This document shows, piece after piece, positions 7,895-15,740 of a DNA stretch of 64,000 nt. Made by a program: the position numbers and the translations under genes. The notes under the pieces were generated by a model. It was not told where the DNA came from. It saw nothing but the letters and a program-made list of their open reading frames with translations, and did no database searches. Numbering within the stretch: the first letter of the stretch is position 1; each line of letters starts with the position of its first letter. Source of the stretch: JANQIO01 sp043513815 (GTDB taxonomy: Bacteria > Pseudomonadota > Gammaproteobacteria > Pseudomonadales > Halieaceae); NCBI GenBank assembly GCA_043513815.1, contig CP121313.1, positions 2,728,001 to 2,792,000 of the forward strand, given 5' to 3'.

Positions 7895-8365
7895 ATGATC
7901 GTCGCGGAGCCCAACCGCTCCGCCAGTTGGCGGACCAACAAGATCGTTCTGATCATGATGTGCTTCTGGTCCGGGGCCATCGCATTGGGATTTACCGCGA
8001 TCGGTGCCTGGCCGATCCTGCCCTTCGCCGGCCTGGAAATGGCAGCACTGGGGGCGGCGCTTTACTACGTGTGCTGGAAGCTGCGCTATCGCCACGTGAT
8101 CACCCTGACTGGTTCCACGGTGCGCATACAGAAGGGTCACTACTTCCCAAAGCGGGAGTGGGAAATTTCGGCCGAGGAGGTTGCACTCTCTGTCATTCCT
8201 GAGAAGCACCCCTGGGATGGCCCCGCCATCAGCCTTTTCAGCAAAGGTGAGGAAATATCGTTGGGGGAATTCCTGAACCGCGACGATAGCCTGAAGCTGC
8301 TGGACCTGTTGCGGGGTCGGGTGCGGATCGGTAACCACTCTTCGCGCAGCCACCGCCCTTTTTAG
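7895..8365 (+). CDS. DUF2244 membrane protein
   Basis: A protein of about 156 residues with two membrane helices (IVLIMMCFWSGAIALGFTAI and a segment around LPFAGLEMAALGAALYYVCW) followed by a beta-rich soluble part. The LPFAGLE block between the helices is characteristic of DUF2244. The frame is open from 7805, but the family normally begins close to SWRTNK, so the ATG at 7895 is preferred. Members are often found near cytochrome oxidase genes; there is none here, and the function is not known. Confidence 0.7.
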   Translation: MIVAEPNRSASWRTNKIVLIMMCFWSGAIALGFTAIGAWPILPFAGLEMAALGAALYYVCWKLRYRHVITLTGSTVRIQKGHYFPKREWEISAEEVALSVIPEKHPWDGPAISLFSKGEEISLGEFLNRDDSLKLLDLLRGRVRIGNHSSRSHRPF

Positions 8366-8488
8366 CGACGCCACCCTATTCACAGCGGTAACGGGCGTAT
8401 TCCAGTGTGCTCGAGGGGCGGTCCGCGATTCTCACAGGAATCTACAGGAGCAACCGGCTGGTGCTACTGGAAATGGACCTGAATTGCT

Positions 8489-9778
8489 CTAGAGCAACCG
8501 GCGGATGGTTTTGGACGCGGCGATTACACCCTGGTCGAAGTAGTCCTCGTGGTTGATCTCTATGCGATCGAGGTCGTACAGGTAGTTCACCATCATGCCC
8601 GCCGACTGGCGCTTGCCCTTCTCGGACAAATCGGCAGCCCAGTGCAGGCGGTGTAGACGGGCACCGTTGCCCAGGTGGAAACGGGCCACCGGGTCATGCG
8701 CCAGACGTCCGCTTTTCTCGCGCAGCAGATAATGAGCGCACAGCTTGAGCAGCGCATCGCGCACTTCGGCGGCCACCACTTTTCCTACCGGCTGCCGCAC
8801 CGCGTCGTGCAGGGATTCATCGACCAGACCACGCAAATCCGCGCTCGCCAGCCACTCGCTGAAGCCGGGAACCGGCGACAGGGTCACGAAAGTCTTTACC
8901 CCCGGGCGCTCGGCCTTGACCTCTTCCACCACCTGCTTGATCAGGAAGTTGCCAAAGGAAACACCGGCAAGGCCCGCGTGGCAATTGCTGATGGAATAGA
9001 ACACTACGGTGTCCGCGGCCGCGGCTGGCCCCGGCTCCGGGATGGCCAGCAGCGGGCCAATAGCGCTCGGCACTTCATTGGTGAAGGCGACTTCGACAAA
9101 CACCAGCGGATCCTTGGGCATGGCCGGGTGGAAGAAGGCAAAACAGGCTCGGTCTGCGTCCAGTCGCCGGCGCAGGTCGTCCCAACCATTGATGGCGTGC
9201 ACTGCCTCGTAGGCGATGATCTTCTCGAGAATGCTGGCAGGCGTATCCCAGCTGATATGACGCATCTCCAGAAAACCCTTGTTGAACCACGACACGAACA
9301 GGTGCTTGAGATCGGAATCCACAGCACGCAGTTCCGGCATTTCCGCCATCGCCGCACGCAGGTGACCGCGCATTGCGACCAGGGTAGCGGTACCGCCCTC
9401 TGCCGTATTGATACGCCGGAACAGCCGCTGGCGTGGTGCTTCCACAGACCGCGACAGTGCCGCCAAATTGTCGTAATCGGGTTGCTCGCGGTAGGCCTCC
9501 GCACTGGCTATGATCTGGACGTCATCTACCCCGAACTCGGTCAGGAGGCTGTCAAAAAACTGGGGGCGCAGGGCCGGGTCCAGCAGTTCGTAGCGTTTGG
9601 CTACCTCGGCCGCCAGCGCCAGGCCGGAGGCCTCGCCGCGGTGCTGGATCAGCTCGCGGCAGAGTTCGGTCAGGGCAGCTGCACCGCCTAATTCCGGATC
9701 CGGCGCGGTAATGCGACGGGCCAGGATTTCCCGGCCGACTTCCACCACCGATGTAAGAGCCTTGCTGAAGGCGTTCAC
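8489..9778 (-). CDS. Malonyl-CoA decarboxylase
   Basis: Decarboxylates malonyl-CoA to acetyl-CoA. The 429-residue protein has the helical N-terminal domain and a C-terminal GNAT-like catalytic domain with the conserved block VFYSISNCHAGLAGVSFGNF at about 253-272 and DPVARFHLGNGARLHRL near residue 365. The length fits bacterial MCDs. It is the last gene of a three-gene unit with the crotonase and the amphi-Trp protein upstream, which points to catabolism of malonate or dicarboxylate-derived CoA esters, or to removal of malonyl-CoA. Confidence 0.9.
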   Translation of the reverse strand: MNAFSKALTSVVEVGREILARRITAPDPELGGAAALTELCRELIQHRGEASGLALAAEVAKRYELLDPALRPQFFDSLLTEFGVDDVQIIASAEAYREQPDYDNLAALSRSVEAPRQRLFRRINTAEGGTATLVAMRGHLRAAMAEMPELRAVDSDLKHLFVSWFNKGFLEMRHISWDTPASILEKIIAYEAVHAINGWDDLRRRLDADRACFAFFHPAMPKDPLVFVEVAFTNEVPSAIGPLLAIPEPGPAAAADTVVFYSISNCHAGLAGVSFGNFLIKQVVEEVKAERPGVKTFVTLSPVPGFSEWLASADLRGLVDESLHDAVRQPVGKVVAAEVRDALLKLCAHYLLREKSGRLAHDPVARFHLGNGARLHRLHWAADLSEKGKRQSAGMMVNYLYDLDRIEINHEDYFDQGVIAASKTIRRLL

Positions 9779-9839
9779 GTACTACCTCTCTCCTGCTCAC
9801 CTCATTCGCGAGCTTGTCACTAGCCTTGTCGCTAAACTT

Positions 9840-10634
9840 TTAGTCGACCTTGTCAATGCCACTGTCGGCAAAACTACCGTGGCGCCCTGCACCCTCGGCA
9901 AATCGCGTGGCGCCGGCAACGGTTTCACCAGAACGTACGACCGCCTCTCCACCCTCAAATTCAATCGCGAGGGCATTAGCCTGGTCCATACCCCACTGTC
10001 GGTAGGCACTCATGCGATCGCTACGCATACAACGCTGCGGAAAAGCGCTGATGTCAACGGCCAGCGCCTGGGCCATAGACAAAGCTTCACCCTCTTCCAC
10101 CAGGCGGTTGGCCAGGCCCATCTGCAGGGCTTCGGTGGCGTCTACCGCCCGGCCAGTGAGAATCATGTCCAGGGCCCGGCTATGGCCGATCAAACGAGGC
10201 AAGCGCACGGTACCGCCGTCTATCAGCGGCACGCCCCAACGTCGGCAGTACACGCCGAACACCGCCGTGCTGTCCGCCACCCGCAGGTCGCACCACAGGG
10301 CAAGCTCCAGGCCGCCAGCTACCGCCGGCCCGGAGACGGCAGCAATCACCGGCTTTGACAGCAGCATGCGGCTGGGACCCATGGGGCCGTCTCCCTCCGC
10401 TGAGAGCCGATTGCTGCCGGCACCGCTGGAAACCGCCTTGAGGTCGGCGCCGGCACAGAAATAACCGCCGGCACCGTTCAGTATTGCCACATCAGCATCG
10501 GGGTTGGCATCAAATTTACGGAAGGCGTCCGCCAGCAGGCCGGCGGTTTCGCCGTCCACCGCATTGCGCACTTCAGGGCGATTAATCGTTACCGTGGTGA
10601 CACGATCAATGGTGTCGACCAGAACCTTGCTCAC
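9840..10634 (-). CDS. Crotonase / enoyl-CoA hydratase family protein
   Basis: A 264-residue protein of the crotonase superfamily. The oxyanion-hole segments are visible as GAGGYFCAGADLKAV (about 54-68) and SGPAVAGGLELALWCDLRV (about 105-123). The position of the second hydratase Glu is not clear, so hydratase, isomerase and decarboxylase functions are all possible. The start overlaps the end of the amphi-Trp gene by 4 bases and malonyl-CoA decarboxylase follows. Confidence 0.85.
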   Translation of the reverse strand: MSKVLVDTIDRVTTVTINRPEVRNAVDGETAGLLADAFRKFDANPDADVAILNGAGGYFCAGADLKAVSSGAGSNRLSAEGDGPMGPSRMLLSKPVIAAVSGPAVAGGLELALWCDLRVADSTAVFGVYCRRWGVPLIDGGTVRLPRLIGHSRALDMILTGRAVDATEALQMGLANRLVEEGEALSMAQALAVDISAFPQRCMRSDRMSAYRQWGMDQANALAIEFEGGEAVVRSGETVAGATRFAEGAGRHGSFADSGIDKVD

Positions 10635-10849
10635 CAGCTGATCTCGACCTCGAGCTTGGATTCGTCGTCCTCTATTTCAAGCTCGATCTCCAGAGTCACC
10701 TGGTCGGCCACATCCACGCGAAGAGTTTTGCCGTGTTGCGTGAACTCCACCTCATTGTGGCGCGCCAGCGAGTCAGCCAGCTTACGCAGGTAGTCGGCCG
10801 CTGCCTCGCGACGCAGTTGGTGCTTTTCCTTGATTTCGAGAATTTCCAT
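10631..10849 (-). CDS. Amphi-Trp domain protein
   Basis: A 72-residue protein of the amphi-Trp family: an N-terminal EIKEKHQLRREAAADYLRKL helix and a strand pair ending in KLEVEISW, the amphipathic end with terminal Trp that names the family. Start taken at the ATG at 10849 because GGAGAG lies 6 bases before it; the frame also allows a start at 10873. It is the first gene of the crotonase/malonyl-CoA decarboxylase unit. Function unknown. Confidence 0.75.
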   Translation of the reverse strand: MEILEIKEKHQLRREAAADYLRKLADSLARHNEVEFTQHGKTLRVDVADQVTLEIELEIEDDESKLEVEISW

Positions 10850-10890
10850 CACGCTCTCCGAACCGTCAGACAACCATCACAGGCTCTAAC

Positions 10891-12771
10891 TTACCACGCA
10901 ATCCCGTAATCATCGCCGGTGTTACCCGCCCCGCCCTGCATGGCGCCGTGCTCGCGATCGAACCAGATAGCCGTAATGGGGCTGTAGGTGCGCTCCCTGA
11001 CTTCGACGGTGTAACCCTTCTGCTTCAGCACCTCACGGGTATAGGGCGGCACCGAGGGCATCACCTGAATGCGGCCGGGCTGGGCATCGTGGGCACCGAA
11101 GGAACTCTGCATCTGGTAGCTGGTGACATTTGCAGCCTCGGCGGCCTGCTGCACGTCCATGTCGAACTCCACCATATTAAGGAAGAACTGCAGCAGATTC
11201 TGGTCCTGGCTGTCACCGCCCTGCACCGAGAAGGCGATCAGCGGCTCGCCGTCCTTGAGGGCCATACTGGGCGTCAGCGTGGCGCGAGGCCGCTGACCGG
11301 GCTGCACCACGTTGTAGGGATTCAGACGCTCATCGAGCACAAAGCTCTGCATCCGCTGGCTGAGGCCGACGCCGGTATTGCCTGCCACAAAGGCGGGAAT
11401 CCAGCCGCCACTGGGCGTGACCGAGACTACCCAACCCTCGGCGTCCGCCGCCTGGATTGAGGTGGTGCCTGCCAGGAAGCCGGCATCGTGATCCATCAAT
11501 CCCGCCTGCTGGAAGCCATCAACCCCGGCAGCGTCGGCCTTGGGCGGAATCGGCGACCATTGCTGGCGCAGTTTTTCGAAGGGGTTTTTGCCGCGCTGGT
11601 AGCGGTAGGGGTCACCCGGCTTCAGGTCCACCAGGTTGCTGTCCTCGGAAATCAGTTCCCGGCGTTTGGCAGCATATTTCTTGGATAGCAGGCCGACAAT
11701 CGGCTCTTCTGGCGGCACATAGGGGTCGCCGTAGTAGAAATCCCGGTCCGCATAAGCCAGGTTCATGGCCTGGTAGAGCCAGTGGATGTAGCGGGCGCTG
11801 TTGTAGCCCATGCTCTTCAAGTCAACGCCTTCGAGAATATTCAGCGCCTGCAACATCACCGGGCCCTGCACCCAGGTGGTGAGTTTGTAGACGTCGATGC
11901 CCTTGTAGGACGTACTGACTGGTTCTTCGATGTAGACCTGCCACTTGTCCAGGTCTTCCAGCGTGAACAGGCCCCCGCCGGCACGGTTGGCGCGGACGAT
12001 TTCCTCGGCAATGTCACCGCGATAGAAGCGGTCATAGGCGGCGTAAATGGCGGCCTTGCGATCCTTGCCGGAGGCCAGCGCCTCGGCTTCGGTATCCACC
12101 AGCTTCTGCAGGGTGGCCAGCAGATCGGGCTGGCTGAAGATCTCCCCTGGAGCTGGCGCGGCGCGCAGCTCAGGGTTGTCCGGATCCAGGTGGGGCAGGA
12201 ACACCCGAGCGGAGTCTGGCCATTGTTCCAGAATTTCCCGGCGGCGCTCGATATTATTGGCCTGTGAGGCCTCGATGGGATAGCCCTCGGCCATTTGCAT
12301 CGCAGGCGCCAGCACTTCAGCGAGGCTGAGGCTGCCGTACTCGGCCAGCATCACCATCAGCCCACCCGGCGTACCGGGCGTCACTGCGGCCAGCGGCCCG
12401 TATTCAGGCGGATAGACCATGCCCTGCTCGCGGAAGAAGTCAGCGGTCGCGCCGCTGGGAGCAACACCCAGGGCATTAATGCCTTTAACTTCGCCAGTAT
12501 TCGGGTTGTAGATCAGCGCCTGGGTTTCACCGCCCCAGCCGAGCACATCCCACATGGTGGAGGTGGCGGCCAGCATGGCACAGGCCGCATCCACAGCGTT
12601 GCCGCCCCGGGAAAAGGTCATGGCGCCGGCGGTGGCTGCCAGCGGCTTACCGGTGACAGCCACCCAGTGTTTGCCGTACAGCTTGGGCTTGTCGGTTTTC
12701 TGGGCCTGGGCCGGTACGGCAATCAATAGGAGCGACAGGCCCCAAAAGCTGATTCGCTGGGCAATTCCCAT
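10891..12771 (-). CDS. Exported gamma-glutamyltransferase-family Ntn hydrolase
   Basis: A 626-residue periplasmic protein with a signal peptide ending in AQAQ near residue 24. The fold is that of gamma-glutamyltranspeptidases, which cut themselves before a catalytic Thr; here the candidate is in FLAGTTSIQAAD at about residue 430, with the small subunit after it (TPSGGWIP, GQRPRATLTPSMALKDG). The N-terminal AATAGAMTFSRGGNAVDAAC block is also typical. Family members include glutathione hydrolases and cephalosporin acylases; the substrate cannot be told. It lies 89 bases downstream of the small lipoprotein gene on the same strand. Confidence 0.85.
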   Translation of the reverse strand: MGIAQRISFWGLSLLLIAVPAQAQKTDKPKLYGKHWVAVTGKPLAATAGAMTFSRGGNAVDAACAMLAATSTMWDVLGWGGETQALIYNPNTGEVKGINALGVAPSGATADFFREQGMVYPPEYGPLAAVTPGTPGGLMVMLAEYGSLSLAEVLAPAMQMAEGYPIEASQANNIERRREILEQWPDSARVFLPHLDPDNPELRAAPAPGEIFSQPDLLATLQKLVDTEAEALASGKDRKAAIYAAYDRFYRGDIAEEIVRANRAGGGLFTLEDLDKWQVYIEEPVSTSYKGIDVYKLTTWVQGPVMLQALNILEGVDLKSMGYNSARYIHWLYQAMNLAYADRDFYYGDPYVPPEEPIVGLLSKKYAAKRRELISEDSNLVDLKPGDPYRYQRGKNPFEKLRQQWSPIPPKADAAGVDGFQQAGLMDHDAGFLAGTTSIQAADAEGWVVSVTPSGGWIPAFVAGNTGVGLSQRMQSFVLDERLNPYNVVQPGQRPRATLTPSMALKDGEPLIAFSVQGGDSQDQNLLQFFLNMVEFDMDVQQAAEAANVTSYQMQSSFGAHDAQPGRIQVMPSVPPYTREVLKQKGYTVEVRERTYSPITAIWFDREHGAMQGGAGNTGDDYGIAW

Positions 12772-12860
12772 AGTTCTGTCCTTGTAAAGTTGCTTGATAC
12801 GTCAGATCAGAGCCATCGAATCACGAACGTAAGCGAGTCAGCCACGATGCCGCGTCGGTG

Positions 12861-13181
12861 CTACTTGGTCGCGTTGGAGTAGACTGCGCGCCGCTGGGCG
12901 TCAGCACCCCCTTCCTGGGCATTCGCGCGCAGGGCGTCCCATTCACTCTGCTTCTTGCACACTTTCTTGCTGATGCGCGTACCGGTGGGCGCAAAGCGTT
13001 TGCAGACCCTGGGATCAAAGGCGGCGGCTACCGCTGCAGCTTCTGCCTCTTCGGCGGTCATCTCTCTCTCGGCCGGAGGAGCGGCCTGATCACCTGCTGC
13101 CTGTTGGCCACCGGATGTTGAGCAGGCACTGAGACCAAAAATCAGGCAAATCAGGGCAAGTTTTATAGAGGGGTAATTCAT
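12861..13181 (-). CDS. Small lipoprotein of unknown function
   Basis: A 106-residue protein with a lipoprotein signal peptide (lipobox LSAC, Cys20). After an Ala/Glu-rich spacer it has two Cys in RVCKRFAPTGTRISKKVC followed by SEWDALRANAQEG, a pattern shared by a group of small uncharacterised proteobacterial lipoproteins. It follows the deformylase gene by 27 bases, so it could be the last gene of the puc transcript, but its job is not known. Confidence 0.7.
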   Translation of the reverse strand: MNYPSIKLALICLIFGLSACSTSGGQQAAGDQAAPPAEREMTAEEAEAAAVAAAFDPRVCKRFAPTGTRISKKVCKKQSEWDALRANAQEGGADAQRRAVYSNATK

Positions 13182-13208
13182 GATGTCTCCTGTCGGTGGA
13201 CGTTGTAT

Positions 13209-13718
13209 TCAGGCAACGCTGGCCGCGCCCTCGGCGCGCGTTGCGGCCCACTTGAGCCGTAGCTTCCTGAACCATGATAAACGATCGAGAAACAGAACGC
13301 CTTCCAGGTGATCCAGCTCATGTTGCAGGCAGACCGCATGCATGCCTTCCAGCGCGCGTTCAAAAAACTGGCCGCTGGTGTCCTGGGCCCGCACATGCAC
13401 CTGGGTGGCGCGCATGACGTTGCCGACAATGCCCGGGACTGACAGGCAGCTCTCCTCCACGAAGCCGAGTCTGGCGCGGCCGAGAACTTCCGGGTTGATG
13501 TAAACCTGGGGACCGTAATCATCGCCCGGTACGTGCACTACCAGCACCCGCTCGAACACACCTGCCTGGGGCGCCGACAGGCCGATGGCCGCGCTGCTTT
13601 CCAGGGTTTCCAGCAGGTCCTCTACCAGACCCTGCAGAGCGCTGTCGAAGGACTGCACTGGCCGTGAGACCTGACGGAGTGCCTCGTCTGGATATTCCAG
13701 TATGTCGAGGACAGCCAC
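13209..13718 (-). CDS. def: Peptide deformylase
   Basis: Removes the N-formyl group from new polypeptides. The 169-residue product has all three motifs: GLSAPQAG (46-53), EESCLSVPG (88-96, metal-binding Cys91) and HELDH (133-137, the other two metal ligands and catalytic Glu). The usual EGCLS is here ESCLS, as in some second copies of the enzyme. The start is GTG, only three bases after the pucC stop, so translation is likely coupled to pucC. A deformylase in a light-harvesting operon is odd; the main def gene is normally next to fmt, not seen here. Confidence 0.88.
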   Translation of the reverse strand: MAVLDILEYPDEALRQVSRPVQSFDSALQGLVEDLLETLESSAAIGLSAPQAGVFERVLVVHVPGDDYGPQVYINPEVLGRARLGFVEESCLSVPGIVGNVMRATQVHVRAQDTSGQFFERALEGMHAVCLQHELDHLEGVLFLDRLSWFRKLRLKWAATRAEGAASVA

Positions 13719-13721
13719 GGG

Positions 13722-15158
13722 CTAGGCTACCGCTTCTCGGGTGGCAGGCTCGTCGCTGCAATCCTCAGCAGCCTGCCGCAGCAGCGGCGCGGTGACCAGG
13801 ATAGTGACAATCAGCAGGCCAACTTCAATACCGTAGACCACCAGGTAACCGGTGGCGCTGGCGGATCCCGCCGCAACCGGGCTGGCTGCGGCTTCCAGGG
13901 CATTGACGATATCCCGGATCGCTCCGCTAAACGCCATTCCAACGCCGGCCGCAGTCGCCTGGACAGCGCCCCAGGCGCCCAGGGCGAGGCCTACCTGTTC
14001 GCTAGGCGCGCGGTTCATGGTGGCGGTCAGGGTGCCGTGGCCAAACAGCGCACCGCCGAAACCGATCAGGAAATTACCCAGCACAAACAGCAGCGGCTGC
14101 TGCAAAGGCGCAGCCGCCATTACCAGCAGGAAAGCAGGCAAGCCAATCGCCGCGCCCCGGCGTGCGACCACATAGGCATTGGCGCCCCCCGCGATGACTT
14201 TGGAGGCTAGCGCGAAACCGATCAGGCCACCCGCAGCAAACAGCGCGGTCAGCAGCGTTGTGGCGCTGACAGTAAGATTCAGGACATGGCCGCCAAAGGG
14301 TTCCAACAGGATGTCCGCCATGCCGAAGGCCATGGTGCCCAGGCCGATAATCGCGAGCCGGCGCACGGTGTGCTCGCCCTCGCAGAATTTCATCCAGGCT
14401 TCGCGGAAGGAAGGATCCGGACGCGGCGCCACTATACCTCTCTCGGGCCGCCGGGGCTCCTGCTTCCACACCGCGACAGCATTCAGCACTATGGTCAGCA
14501 AGGCTGCGGACTGGATTACCCTGACCAGCCGGCCCGGAGTGAAATCCACCAGCAGCACGCCAAACAGCAGCGCGCTGATGATCATGCCCAGCAGCAGCAT
14601 GACGTACATCAATCCCACCACTCGTGGGTGCGATTCGGGCGGGGTCAGATCGGTGGCCAGCGCCAGACCTGCAGTCTGTACCGTATGTACCCCGGCACCC
14701 ACCAGCAGGAAGGACACGGCCGCCGCCATCTGGCCTACCCAGACCGGCAGGCTGCCCGATTCACCCTGCCCGGCCAGCACCAACAGGGCAAAAGGCATGA
14801 TGGAAAAGCCCCCGAACTGCGCCAGGGTGCCTTTGTAAATAAATGGTACCCGGCGCCAGCCGAGCGCACTCTGGTGATTGTCTGACTTGAAACCGATCAG
14901 CGCGCGAAACGGCGCAAACACCAGTGGCAACGCCAGCATGATGCCGACCAGCGATGCAGGAACGTTGAGTTCAACGATCATCACCCGGTTCAGGGTGCCA
15001 ACCAGCAATACCAGGGCCATGCCGACAGACACCTGGAAAAGCGAAAGCCGCAATAGCCGTACCAGAGGCAGGTCTGGAGTGGAAATATCGGCGAAGGGAA
15101 GAAGCCGCGGACTCAGGGAAGCCCAGGTAGCCAGTAGTCTGAAACGAAGGCGATTCAC
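13722..15158 (-). CDS. pucC: PucC/LhaA-type light-harvesting assembly transporter
   Basis: A 12-helix MFS-type membrane protein of the bacteriochlorophyll delivery (BCD) family, needed for assembly of the LH2 antenna in purple bacteria. The 478-residue product shows the family blocks NRVMIVELNVPASLVG, LPLVFAPFRALIGFKSD and GWRRVPFIYKGT in the first 130 residues, and LIGFGGALFGHGTLTATMN in the second half. I start it at GTG 15158: the longer frame to 15209 would put coding sequence through the perfect hairpin at 15181-15204. It is directly downstream of pucB and pucA, with the deformylase gene three bases after it. Confidence 0.92.
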   Translation of the reverse strand: MNRLRFRLLATWASLSPRLLPFADISTPDLPLVRLLRLSLFQVSVGMALVLLVGTLNRVMIVELNVPASLVGIMLALPLVFAPFRALIGFKSDNHQSALGWRRVPFIYKGTLAQFGGFSIMPFALLVLAGQGESGSLPVWVGQMAAAVSFLLVGAGVHTVQTAGLALATDLTPPESHPRVVGLMYVMLLLGMIISALLFGVLLVDFTPGRLVRVIQSAALLTIVLNAVAVWKQEPRRPERGIVAPRPDPSFREAWMKFCEGEHTVRRLAIIGLGTMAFGMADILLEPFGGHVLNLTVSATTLLTALFAAGGLIGFALASKVIAGGANAYVVARRGAAIGLPAFLLVMAAAPLQQPLLFVLGNFLIGFGGALFGHGTLTATMNRAPSEQVGLALGAWGAVQATAAGVGMAFSGAIRDIVNALEAAASPVAAGSASATGYLVVYGIEVGLLIVTILVTAPLLRQAAEDCSDEPATREAVA

Positions 15159-15180
15159 CGCGACATAGTCATGAAAGTAG

Positions 15181-15204
15181 CCGGGGCGGCAAAAACCGCC
15201 CCGG
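15181..15204 (-). terminator. Intercistronic hairpin between pucA and pucC
   Basis: A perfect 9-bp GC-rich stem (15181-15189 with 15196-15204) and 6-base loop lies between the pucA stop (15238) and the likely pucC start (15158). No T-run follows, so it is more likely a processing or attenuation hairpin than a strong terminator. In characterised puc operons such hairpins keep the pucBA message far more abundant than pucC. Confidence 0.75.
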
Positions 15205-15237
15205 CGCATTCATCCAGTAATAAACAACCGGACTGTT

Positions 15238-15381
15238 TTAGCCGCCCCAGTAGGCAGCAAACCAGGTCGTATTGTTCAGCACTGCAAAATGGACAGTGAA
15301 AGCGATCACGGCAACGCTACCCAGGAGCAGCGGAATGCCAACGCCAGGGCTTACGACACACCAGATTTTTCCGTTGTTCAT
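15238..15381 (-). CDS. pucA: LH2 light-harvesting alpha subunit
   Basis: A 47-residue antenna polypeptide. It starts MNNGKIW, has one membrane helix from about 13 to 35, and the bacteriochlorophyll-binding His31 inside VHFAVL. The C-terminal WFAAYWGG places Tyr44 and Trp45 exactly where B850-type LH2 alpha chains have them. A GGAGT ribosome site overlaps the end of pucB. The two subunits form alpha-beta pairs that assemble into a ring in the inner membrane. Confidence 0.93.
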   Translation of the reverse strand: MNNGKIWCVVSPGVGIPLLLGSVAVIAFTVHFAVLNNTTWFAAYWGG

Positions 15382-15394
15382 TGCTCAGTACTCC

Positions 15395-15550
15395 TTAACC
15401 CAACCAGGGGGTCAGTGCGTAGGCGAGGGCGTGTGCGACCAATGCGATCACGAAGAACACGCGGGAGCCGTCGATGATGTATTTATGAATCTCTTCAGAT
15501 TCCCGGATGGTCAGGCCTGTTGGCCATACCTTTTCAGAACCAGTTTCCAC
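15395..15550 (-). CDS. pucB: LH2 light-harvesting beta subunit
   Basis: A 51-residue antenna polypeptide with the classic beta signature: KVWPTGLTIRESEEIHKYII, then one membrane helix containing the bacteriochlorophyll-binding His40 in VAHALAY, and the PWL end. The second His (His22) lies where B800-region residues are found. It starts with GTG at 15550, with GGAGG 8 bases upstream; the ATG further up (15556-15558) is in another frame and stops quickly. pucA follows 13 bases later. Confidence 0.93.
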   Translation of the reverse strand: METGSEKVWPTGLTIRESEEIHKYIIDGSRVFFVIALVAHALAYALTPWLG

Positions 15551-15587
15551 GATTGCATCCTCCGATACCTATGGTTAGTCGCGGACG

Positions 15588-15603
15588 AGCTGTATATACA
15601 GCT
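15588..15603. promoter_or_regulatory. Perfect 16-bp palindrome in the pucB leader
   Basis: AGCTGTATATACAGCT is a perfect palindrome about 40 bases upstream of the pucB start and about 45 bases downstream of the proposed -10 box. It could be an operator or a leader-RNA stem; nothing in the sequence separates the two. Confidence 0.5.
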
Positions 15604-15647
15604 TTTACGCGTAACTCAGAGCCTATGGGGGCTCCCGTTGATTGTCA

Positions 15648-15675
15648 AGTATAATTGTCTAATTACACTGTCCAA
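15648..15675 (-). promoter_or_regulatory. Putative sigma-70-type promoter of pucBA
   Basis: On the minus strand TTGGAC (15670-15675) and TATACT (15648-15653) are spaced by 16 bases, close to the sigma-70 consensus. It lies roughly 100 bases upstream of pucB, in an AT-rich stretch between the upstream gene's terminator and the pucB leader. Confidence 0.55.
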
Positions 15676-15686
15676 TTTAGTTTACA
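15669..15686. promoter_or_regulatory. PpsR/CrtJ-type operator (TGT-N12-ACA)
   Basis: TGT at 15669-15671 and ACA at 15684-15686 are separated by exactly 12 bases, the consensus for PpsR (CrtJ), the repressor of photosynthesis genes in purple bacteria. It covers the proposed -35 box of the puc promoter, a good position for repression under oxygen or light. Confidence 0.55.
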
Positions 15687-15696
15687 CTTTGCTCAC

Positions 15697-15729
15697 AAAA
15701 AAACCCGCGTGGCCGCCAGGCCGCACGGG
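15697..15729 (-). terminator. Rho-independent terminator of the repeat-protein gene
   Basis: Reading the minus strand, an 11-bp GC-rich stem with two imperfect pairs (15719-15729 with 15704-15714) and a 4-base loop is followed by seven T (15697-15703). It starts 12 bases after the stop of the gene at 15741 and separates that gene from the puc promoter. Confidence 0.8.
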
Positions 15730-15740
15730 CTGATTCTCTG

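Noticed and set aside
7787..8383. Minus-strand frame of 198 residues
   Set aside because: It is the shadow of the DUF2244 gene on the plus strand, which has family blocks and membrane helices.
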